A stretch of 8,330 bases of DNA from Acidobacteriaceae bacterium (lineage in GTDB: Bacteria > Acidobacteriota > Terriglobia > Terriglobales > Acidobacteriaceae): assembly GCA_003164255.1 (NCBI GenBank), contig PLST01000490.1, positions 3,899 to 12,228 of the forward strand. Reading direction: 5' to 3'. This document shows positions 1-5,668 of this stretch, in pieces; position 1 is the first letter of the stretch, and every line of letters starts with the position of its first letter. The notes under the pieces are model-generated. The model did not search any database. It was given only the letters and a program-made list of their open reading frames with translations, and was not told the origin of the DNA. Position numbers and translations under genes: made by a program.

Positions 1-747
1 ATGGCCCGCGCATTGGCCGGTTGCGGCGCTCAAGTTGCCATCCTCGACCTCAACATCGAGCCTGCCAAGGCGCTCATCCACTCGCTCGGCCCCCATGGCA
101 AGCAGATCGCGCTCCACCAGTGCGACGTACTCAACCGCGACAGCGTTGCCAAGGCTGCCCAGGACGTGATCGGCCAATTCGGCAAGATCGACTGCCTCAT
201 CAACGGCGCGGGAGGCAACAAGGCCGCTGCCACCACCGGCCCCGACCTCAAGTTCTTCGACCTGCCCGCCGACGCTCTCCGCTGGGTCTTCGATCTCAAC
301 ATTCTCGGCACCATGCTGCCCTGCCAGGCCTTCGGCAAAGTCATGGCCGAGCAAGGCCACGGAATCATCCTGAATATCTCCTCGATGAACTCCTTCCGTC
401 CCCTCACCCGCATTCCCGCCTACTCCGGCGCCAAGGCCGCTGTAAGCAACTTCACTCAATGGCTCGCCGTCCACATGGCCCAGGAATATTCGCCGAAGAT
501 CCGCGTCAACGCCGTTGCGCCCGGCTTCTTCCTCACCAACCAGAATCGTTTCCTGCTCACCGACAAGGAAACCGGCGAACTCACCAAGCGCGGCAACCAG
601 ATCATCGCCCACACTCCCATGGCCCGCTTCGGCGAACCCAAAGACCTCTTCGGCGCCGTCCTCTGGCTGCTCTCCCCTGCTTCAGAGTTCGTCACCGGAA
701 CGGTCATTCCTATCGATGGAGGCTTCTCCGCATACAGCGGTGTCTAA
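1..747 (+). CDS. uxuB: SDR oxidoreductase, probable fructuronate reductase (D-mannonate oxidoreductase), 5'-partial
   Basis: This is a classical short-chain dehydrogenase/reductase, probably of the D-mannonate oxidoreductase group (B. subtilis UxuB/YjmF type), which would reduce D-fructuronate to D-mannonate with NAD(H) in cytoplasmic hexuronate breakdown. Visible landmarks, numbered from the first in-window Met, are the strand-2 acidic residue in AILDL (D16, favouring NAD), the NGAGG motif (68-72), and the tetrad N100, S128, Y141 and K145 in YSGAK. The PG turn after the active site and the C-terminal IDGGFSAYSGV are typical of this group, as is the block RPLTRIPAYS. The usual first strand and TGxxxG(I/V)(G/L) cofactor loop are absent. 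The sequence starts at a point normally about 20-30 residues into the fold, so the Met at position 1 is probably internal and the true start lies left of the window. The gene ends at TAA and converges on the CHAT gene. The SDR fold is certain; the substrate is inferred from resemblance and from the nearby GH79-like hydrolase. Confidence 0.85.
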   Translation: MARALAGCGAQVAILDLNIEPAKALIHSLGPHGKQIALHQCDVLNRDSVAKAAQDVIGQFGKIDCLINGAGGNKAAATTGPDLKFFDLPADALRWVFDLNILGTMLPCQAFGKVMAEQGHGIILNISSMNSFRPLTRIPAYSGAKAAVSNFTQWLAVHMAQEYSPKIRVNAVAPGFFLTNQNRFLLTDKETGELTKRGNQIIAHTPMARFGEPKDLFGAVLWLLSPASEFVTGTVIPIDGGFSAYSGV

Positions 748-770
748 ACTAAACCAGCCATAAAAACACC

Positions 771-801
771 ACGGCCGGAGGAGTCCAACTCCTCCGGCCG
801 T
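771..801. terminator. Bidirectional rho-independent terminator between convergent genes
   Basis: A perfect 14-bp inverted repeat (acggccggaggagt at 771-784, actcctccggccgt at 788-801) encloses a 3-nt loop. It is followed by ATTTTG on the + strand and preceded by TAAAAAC, which is a U-tract when read on the - strand. It begins 24 nt after the SDR stop and lies 67 nt beyond the CHAT stop, so it can end both convergent transcripts. Confidence 0.9.
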
Positions 802-867
802 ATTTTGTGCCTGCTTTCAGGCGGTTTGCCGACCAACCGCGTCAGCGTTCCTTTTACTTCGCTCCGT

Positions 868-3570
868 TCACCACTCGCCGATGAGGACGAAGGGCGCCCA
901 GTAGTACGGGAGGGTGTAGTCGGGCTGGGTGGGCGAAGTCTGGGCCGGCTGATCTTCGACGATGGGGCCGCGGGCCATACCTGGGGACGTCGAGGTGACT
1001 TTGCCCTGGAGCAGATCGAGCTGCGCATGTCGCAGTGCCTCGCCCTTGGGCGCGCCTGCACTGAGATATGAGTAAAAGTCGGCCATCAGCTGGCTGGTGC
1101 TCTGGTCTGCGATTCCCCAGAGCGTGGCAACCGTTGAGCGCGCGCCATTGTCGTCGGCAATGTAGGCGAGGCTTTCCACTTCGCTCCCGTTGCGCACGGG
1201 ACCGAGACCGGTGTCGCAAGCCGAAAAGGTGGCGAGCCAAACGCCCTTGAGCGGGTAGAGAGACTTGTCACTGAGCTTGCCGTAGTCGAGGCGGCCAGTT
1301 TGCGTGAGGAGGTAGGTATTGCTGGCCATGTCATTGAGGACAAAATGGCTGGCGATATGCACGATGCGGCGGCGATCGTGGGTTTGTTCGAGCGCGTGCA
1401 GCTGCGATTGAAAATTCTGCGGAGAGAAGACGGCGGTGCCGGGATGCGCTCCGTCGTCAAGCAGGATGGTGGCGGGAATGGTTCCGGCAGCACCGTTCGG
1501 GCCGGTAGCGAAAGAGTTAAAGATCTCGACGCTGACATTGTCGAGTTGGGACAGCTTGTCGGCCCGCTGGCGGTTGGTGTCGCCGGCGGCAAGCGCGAGG
1601 AAGTCGTCGCTCTCTTCTTTGCTCCATCCGCTGCTGGGCGTTTCGAGAGCCTGGCCGAACTTCTGGATCAGAAATTCGTGCCCGTCCCAGAGGGCGCCCA
1701 TGGGGATGTAGCGGAGCTGATCGCGAAGCGACCAGAGAAGCGTGAGGCGCGAGCTGGCAGCGGACAGCGCGCCGAGAATGCGGGGCGGAAGAAGTATGTT
1801 GTAAAGGACCAGACCTTTGCGTTGGATTTCTTCGAGCGAGATGTTGCGGTTGCGAATCGCACTGCGGAATCCGTTGATGAGCGGACGCAACTCGGTGCGC
1901 GTGTAGAACGTGCCGTCGGGGTGGCGAGCGGTGTCGAGGATGGTGGGCTGCGAGTTCTGGAAGATGGCGGTCTGCACGCGGTCGTCGCAGACGAGCACGG
2001 TGAGGTAGACAGCGTGCTCGCCGAGGGTTTTCTGGAAGGCGGCGAAGCCGTCAAGGGCAAGGATGGGCGCGTTGATGGGCTGCACGCCGTCAGGGGCTGC
2101 GCTTTGCTTGCCTTCGAAGGCGGTGACGTTCTGGTGATCGGTGAAGTTCATGAGGGCGCGAAGAGCCTGCGACTGTTCGTCGGAGAGTGTGCCGTCAGGG
2201 AAGCTAAGAACGCAGGGCCAGTCCTCGTCGCCACTGAGGAGTTTGCGTACCGGCATGCCGGGTTGAACTAGGCCTTGGCTGACGAGCACGCCGGTGATGA
2301 CGCTGGCCTGCAGTTCGGTGGGCGTGCGCTCCTGCACGCATTTCTGGTCGCCGGGTTCGCACTCGCATCGGCCTGCCGGGCAGGTGTTCTGCTGCAGGAC
2401 AACGGACTGGAAGGTGGTCAGGGGCACAGCGGCAACGCCAGATTGCACCGCGGCGTTGGTAGGGCGGTTGCGCTCGAGCACGACGACTTCGTCTTTTTCG
2501 CCGACCGTGACGTAGGCTGTGTTGCCGTCGGGGGAGAAGACGATATCACCCGCGGCCGGCAGCGGGATGCGCTGCACGACCTCAAGGGTGTGCGGGTCGA
2601 TGCGCTTGATTTCTATGCCTCCCCCGATGAACACCTCGCCCTGCGGCGAGATGGAGATGCGTCCGTTGAACTCGACCAGAGAGAAGCCGAAGGTTTTAAG
2701 CGGCTGCAGGGTGAGGCGCGGGTCGTCAGAGACGCGGAGCGCGTTGATGACCTTGCTGGGGACGAAGGGGCAGCCGTCGTGGGGATAGTCAGGGCGCGAG
2801 CAGGTATCGGCGCCGTTGGTCCAGACCTGGGAACCGTCGGGCGAGAGGGCTACCTGGTCACCGACATTGGGCACGGACGCCTGAAGCTGGATGGCGCGCG
2901 CGCCAGGGAGATCGAATTCGACGAGCGCGTCGTGTGCGAACTTGTAGCCTGCGGCGCCTTCGACCTGCGGGCCGCCGCCCTGATAGTTAACGAACATGTG
3001 TTGGCCGTCGGGAGAAATTTGAATGCCGACGGGAAGGCCACCGGGATTGTCGAGACTGACGCGCGAGGGCAGCGGATCTCCGCCGGGGAGATCAACGGTG
3101 TCGATTTCGTGGCAGACGCGCGTGAGGTAAAGGTGCCGATCATCAGGCGTGAGCGCGAGAGCGTCAGTGCGGCCTATAACGGGAATGCGGCGGAGGATGG
3201 CGAGGCTGGCGGTATCGATTACGACGATGTTCTCAGTGATTTCGTTTTGGACGAAGCAGGCCGCAGAGTTGTTGTCGGCGTCAACGATGGCGTAGAGGCG
3301 ACGGCCGTCGTGACTGATGAGCAGGCCGTGCGGCGCGTGCCCGACGGGAAGGGGCTGGACCGAGTTGGAGGCCGTGTCGATGACGGAGAGGGTGTCGGCA
3401 CCGTAATTGGCGACGAAGAGGCGGGCGCCATCGCGGGTGATGGCGGCGGATTGCGGAGTGAGGCCGACCACAATGGTGCGCTGGGGAGTAAAGTCCTGCG
3501 CTGGTGCGAAGAGTGAAAAGTGGAGCGCCGATGCAAGGAGGAGAGAGCCGAAGAGACGCAGGCGCGGCAT
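868..3570 (-). CDS. Exported YVTN beta-propeller protein with C-terminal CHAT protease domain
   Basis: The gene encodes a 900-residue protein. Residues 1-25 are a Sec signal peptide (basic start, hydrophobic core, APA-Q cleavage site). Residues about 29-367 form a YVTN/lactonase-like beta-propeller with recurring SPDG-type turns (for example ISPDGQ at 185, LSPDGS at 242, FSPDGN at 345) and blade endings such as LSVIDT and IVVIDT. A cysteine-rich linker follows (C397, C402, C404, C411). Residues about 515-900 are a CHAT domain: LRYIPMGALWDG (619-630), HIASHF with likely catalytic H742, FSACDTG with likely nucleophile C785, VATLWGI (814-820), and a final strand ending WAPFVLIGEW. CHAT domains are caspase/separase-like cysteine peptidases, usually joined to TPR repeats; here a propeller replaces them. 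About 30 Pro/Thr/Ser-rich residues (about 857-886) are inserted before the last strand. The start is supported by AAGGAG 8 nt upstream. The substrate is unknown. A role as a regulated extracytoplasmic protease is inference. Confidence 0.9.
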   Translation of the reverse strand: MPRLRLFGSLLLASALHFSLFAPAQDFTPQRTIVVGLTPQSAAITRDGARLFVANYGADTLSVIDTASNSVQPLPVGHAPHGLLISHDGRRLYAIVDADNNSAACFVQNEITENIVVIDTASLAILRRIPVIGRTDALALTPDDRHLYLTRVCHEIDTVDLPGGDPLPSRVSLDNPGGLPVGIQISPDGQHMFVNYQGGGPQVEGAAGYKFAHDALVEFDLPGARAIQLQASVPNVGDQVALSPDGSQVWTNGADTCSRPDYPHDGCPFVPSKVINALRVSDDPRLTLQPLKTFGFSLVEFNGRISISPQGEVFIGGGIEIKRIDPHTLEVVQRIPLPAAGDIVFSPDGNTAYVTVGEKDEVVVLERNRPTNAAVQSGVAAVPLTTFQSVVLQQNTCPAGRCECEPGDQKCVQERTPTELQASVITGVLVSQGLVQPGMPVRKLLSGDEDWPCVLSFPDGTLSDEQSQALRALMNFTDHQNVTAFEGKQSAAPDGVQPINAPILALDGFAAFQKTLGEHAVYLTVLVCDDRVQTAIFQNSQPTILDTARHPDGTFYTRTELRPLINGFRSAIRNRNISLEEIQRKGLVLYNILLPPRILGALSAASSRLTLLWSLRDQLRYIPMGALWDGHEFLIQKFGQALETPSSGWSKEESDDFLALAAGDTNRQRADKLSQLDNVSVEIFNSFATGPNGAAGTIPATILLDDGAHPGTAVFSPQNFQSQLHALEQTHDRRRIVHIASHFVLNDMASNTYLLTQTGRLDYGKLSDKSLYPLKGVWLATFSACDTGLGPVRNGSEVESLAYIADDNGARSTVATLWGIADQSTSQLMADFYSYLSAGAPKGEALRHAQLDLLQGKVTSTSPGMARGPIVEDQPAQTSPTQPDYTLPYYWAPFVLIGEW

Positions 3571-3578
3571 GATCGCAG

Positions 3579-3584
3579 CTCCTT
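3579..3584 (-). promoter_or_regulatory. Shine-Dalgarno site of the CHAT gene
   Basis: AAGGAG on the - strand lies 8 nt before the ATG at 3570. It fixes this start, which is also the one that gives a clean signal peptide. Confidence 0.85.
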
Positions 3585-3644
3585 GGGTTGGATCGAGGCC
3601 AGCTGGCTCAGAAAGAGAAGGTTATGCGGGCAACGTCACAGTTC

Positions 3645-3653
3645 CTTATACCA
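3645..3653 (-). promoter_or_regulatory. Candidate extended -10 promoter for the CHAT gene
   Basis: Read on the - strand the site is TGG-TATAAG: a TGn extension followed by a five-of-six match to TATAAT. It would start transcription near 3638 and give a leader of about 68 nt. No good -35 box is present at 16-18 nt spacing, which is common for extended -10 promoters. This is a sequence match only. Confidence 0.45.
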
Positions 3654-3849
3654 CAGGTGAATCCTGGACGGAGTGGGCGGCATTGCTCTCTTGCTCCCCG
3701 TCTTTCTGACCACTGATCACAGACCGCTGCCCCTGATACGACCAATTCTCTTCCGCTTTGCGCTAGGATTGGTTTAGCTGATGTTCTTTGTTGTCTGAAG
3801 TCGAATCCGATTGCAGTTCTAACCATTGGTGGCAGATCATTCTGGCGCT

Positions 3850-3893
3850 AATGGCAGGATTCGGCTAGAACAAATGGCAGCATTGGCTAGAAC
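3850..3893. repeat. Two tandem degenerate copies of a 21-22-bp motif (23-bp period)
   Basis: The unit AATGGCAG-(GATTC or CATT)-GGCTAGAAC occurs at 3850-3871 and at 3873-3893. The two copies share 8 identical bases at the left end and 9 at the right end, with a short variable middle. A related 13-mer lies inverted at 3816-3828 (CAATGGTTAGAAC on the - strand, against CATTGGCTAGAAC at 3881-3893; 11 of 13 identical). A weaker partial copy may lie at 3830-3850. The cluster starts 28 nt beyond the GH79-like stop codon and about 200 nt upstream of the CHAT promoter candidate. Possible roles are an operator array for the CHAT gene or a remnant of an intergenic repeat; neither is shown. Confidence 0.7.
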
Positions 3894-3920
3894 CTGCACC
3901 CCTGATCCCTATTCACTGTC

Positions 3921-5537
3921 TCACTGGCAACTCTCGTTCCCGGCCTTCTCAAACGCCAGAAACGTAATGCTGGCCGGAGCAAGATTCACTTCTCCCGCCT
4001 TCGTCGCCTTCCCTTTGATCCGCGGCAGAGCGTCTCCGGAACCCAGCTTCAGTTCGGTCCCATTCAGCTCAACGGTCTGGCTCATCAGGTCATTCGAGGT
4101 CAGCGTATAACGCTCCGCGCCCGTTGGAATCGAAAGTGTCTGCGCCGTATTCTTGTCCGCATTGATCGCCAGCAGCGTCACGCCGCCCGGCGTGCCGCGC
4201 ATGCACTGCGCATACAGGTGCAAACTCATCGCAGGCGACGCCCCCGCATCCAGAACGGTCGTGCCCATTAACCGGCGCCACAACAGGGCTGCCCAGTAGT
4301 TCGGCCGCGGCTCGAAGGTCTTCTCGTCCAGCAAGCCGTAATCGCTTGAGGCGAGCGTGTTGTGCATATGCACCTGCACGCCCAGCTTGGCCAGGCTGCC
4401 CAACTGGTTCAGATAGCGAAAGCTGTCAAGAAACGTCGACGCCCAGCGGTCGCCGCCGCACGCCGTCTGCGCTGTCTCGGTCAGCCAGATTGCCTTGCCC
4501 GGCAACCCCTTATCGCGGATCGCAGCATAATAGGCCTCGATCGCGCCTGTGCGCGCCAGCCACTCATCGGTCAGGGCCGATTCAACCGTTGCCCCGCCCA
4601 TGCCGCGCCCGCACCGGCTTGAAGCCCCTCCGTAAAAGTGGTACGAGAACGCGTCGAACGCCGGGCCCGTCGCCGCAAGAATGTCTTCGCTCTTTACCAG
4701 TTGCATCGACCTGGCCATCGAGGGTGGAATCAACGAACCGCCCTCGCCAACGCCGCCGGGCCCAAGAATAATCATGTCCGGCAGCTCAGACCGCGCAAAC
4801 CGCTTGAACACGGCATAGTCCTTCGCGAACGCTGCGGCGTCATATCCCTTGGGCGCTCCGCCCATCTGGGCAAACGTTGGCTCGTTCATAAACTCGGCCG
4901 CCGCAAAGCTGCCCCCGATCGACTTCGTGTAGGCTGCAAACTTAATCGCCTGGTCCGGCGTCCAAACACCCGCCGCATCCCGCGTTCCAGCGCTGGTGGC
5001 AAGCGATGTCACGATCTTCGCGTCCACTGCCCGAGAAAAATCAACCACCCCCTTCCACTGCGCCTGCGTCAGCACGCTGTTGAAGCCTGCGGGCGGAGTT
5101 GCAGGAGCCGGCCCATCTGTATCCTGAAAGTAGGTCGAATTCATCCACGTCCCGCTCACGCGCACGTATGCCGGTCCCAGGGCAGCAGCCAGTTTGCGCA
5201 GCCGCGGATTGCTCAGGTCGATCGGATTCCGGTACTCGTAGAGCGACGGATTCATCCCGCCCGGCGCAGTAATGGATGGAGCTTTGCCTTTGTCTTCTGC
5301 GCTCATCTTGTCAATCAAAGCAAACGGCTTCCAGAACCGTCCGCCCGTCACTTCAACAGTTTCGATGTTGTACGACTGGAAACGCTCGTCGATTGTTCCC
5401 ACACGCGCCATCGTCGCCGGCGCGATCTTGCTCGCCTTTGCTGCTGACTCATCCTTGGGCCCGCCAAAGCACGCCGCCGCTCCCGCCAGCAATGCCGCTC
5501 CGCACATCAAACTTCCCATCAACCTGCTTCCGATCAT
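3921..5537 (-). CDS. Exported GH79/heparanase-like glycoside hydrolase
   Basis: The predicted 538-residue product is probably a GH79-type (clan A) retaining glycoside hydrolase, a family that includes bacterial beta-glucuronidases and heparanases. An N-terminal hydrophobic segment (about residues 7-22) precedes C23. The sequence before it, GAAAC, is a weak lipobox, so either a lipoprotein or an ordinary secreted protein is possible. Catalytic features match the family: YVRVSGTW (124-131), the acid/base FMNEP (E219), YHFYGG (299-304), and the likely nucleophile WLTET (E354). NYWAALLWRRLMGTTVL (413-429) resembles the heparanase segment after the barrel. Residues from about 430 form a C-terminal beta-sandwich. 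The frame stays open upstream to an ATG at 5678. I chose the ATG at 5537 because it directly precedes the signal sequence, has AGAGG 5 nt upstream, and lies downstream of a TATAAT box; the 47 extra residues are basic, proline-rich and not signal-like. Substrate specificity is inferred; GH30 or GH39 relatives are alternatives. Confidence 0.8.
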   Translation of the reverse strand: MIGSRLMGSLMCGAALLAGAAACFGGPKDESAAKASKIAPATMARVGTIDERFQSYNIETVEVTGGRFWKPFALIDKMSAEDKGKAPSITAPGGMNPSLYEYRNPIDLSNPRLRKLAAALGPAYVRVSGTWMNSTYFQDTDGPAPATPPAGFNSVLTQAQWKGVVDFSRAVDAKIVTSLATSAGTRDAAGVWTPDQAIKFAAYTKSIGGSFAAAEFMNEPTFAQMGGAPKGYDAAAFAKDYAVFKRFARSELPDMIILGPGGVGEGGSLIPPSMARSMQLVKSEDILAATGPAFDAFSYHFYGGASSRCGRGMGGATVESALTDEWLARTGAIEAYYAAIRDKGLPGKAIWLTETAQTACGGDRWASTFLDSFRYLNQLGSLAKLGVQVHMHNTLASSDYGLLDEKTFEPRPNYWAALLWRRLMGTTVLDAGASPAMSLHLYAQCMRGTPGGVTLLAINADKNTAQTLSIPTGAERYTLTSNDLMSQTVELNGTELKLGSGDALPRIKGKATKAGEVNLAPASITFLAFEKAGNESCQ

Positions 5538-5586
5538 GTTTGCCTCTAGTTCCTGCTTGACTCTCTGCCGTTGAAACCGACCCCCA

Positions 5587-5592
5587 ATTATA
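5587..5592 (-). promoter_or_regulatory. -10 box of the GH79-like gene
   Basis: A perfect TATAAT on the - strand lies 49 nt upstream of the chosen ATG at 5537, predicting transcription from near 5580. No recognisable -35 box lies at normal spacing; that position is occupied by the GC-rich left arm of the inverted repeat at 5603-5617. The site supports the shorter start of the hydrolase, because the ATG at 5678 would lie upstream of it. Confidence 0.5.
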
Positions 5593-5602
5593 GGAGCCCT
5601 CG

Positions 5603-5652
5603 ACCAGCGCGGGCCCGTCTCCACAACCCGCTTTGGCGCGGGCCGCGCTGGT
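5603..5652. repeat. Interrupted inverted repeat in the divergent promoter region
   Basis: The left arm accagcgcgggcccg (5603-5617) is complementary to the right arm cgggccgcgctggt (5639-5652), apart from one unpaired C. The arms are separated by 21 nt. The left arm covers the -35 area of the hydrolase promoter. The right arm falls between the candidate -35 and -10 of the nuclease gene. It could be an operator or a hairpin; there is no T-tract, so it is not a standard terminator. Confidence 0.6.
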
Positions 5653-5662
5653 GGCGTATAAC
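5633..5662 (+). promoter_or_regulatory. Candidate promoter of the AddB-like gene, possibly giving a leaderless transcript
   Basis: TTGGCG (5633-5638) and TATAAC (5657-5662) are separated by 18 nt. The -10 ends only 6 nt before the ATG at 5669, so the first transcribed base would fall at or very near the start codon. No Shine-Dalgarno sequence precedes that ATG, which is consistent with a leaderless mRNA. The call depends on sequence resemblance alone. Confidence 0.35.
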
Positions 5663-5668
5663 GCTGGA

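Larger units (their letters stand above)
3571..3920. other. 350-bp non-coding spacer between the GH79-like gene and the CHAT gene
   Basis: No credible gene was found in this stretch. It is visibly less GC-rich than its flanks. It contains the CHAT ribosome binding site, an extended -10 promoter candidate (3645-3653), and a cluster of related motifs at 3816-3893. I found no strong hairpin-plus-U-tract terminator after the GH79-like stop. Transcription from that gene may therefore end by another route or run on into the CHAT gene; both genes are on the - strand. A 72-codon open frame on the - strand (3608-3826) has no recognisable features and overlaps the promoter candidate. Confidence 0.6.

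Noticed and set aside
809..840. Two small hairpins (gcctg/caggc and gcggtt/aaccgc) downstream of the CHAT stop
   Set aside because: Stems of 5 and 6 bp without a U-tract are expected by chance in such sequence. The strong terminator at 771-801 is sufficient.
1300..3516. Two long + strand open frames (323 and 413 codons) covering most of the CHAT gene in the antisense direction, separated by a single stop
   Set aside because: They are in codon-aligned antisense register to the CHAT gene. In that register a stop needs a TTA, CTA or TCA codon in the sense gene, and these are rare in GC-rich genes. The translations show no family features, while the - strand product has a signal peptide, a propeller and a CHAT core.
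3608..3826. 72-codon - strand open frame in the spacer
   Set aside because: It has no recognisable domain, signal or membrane segment, runs through the candidate CHAT promoter, and its composition is not gene-like.
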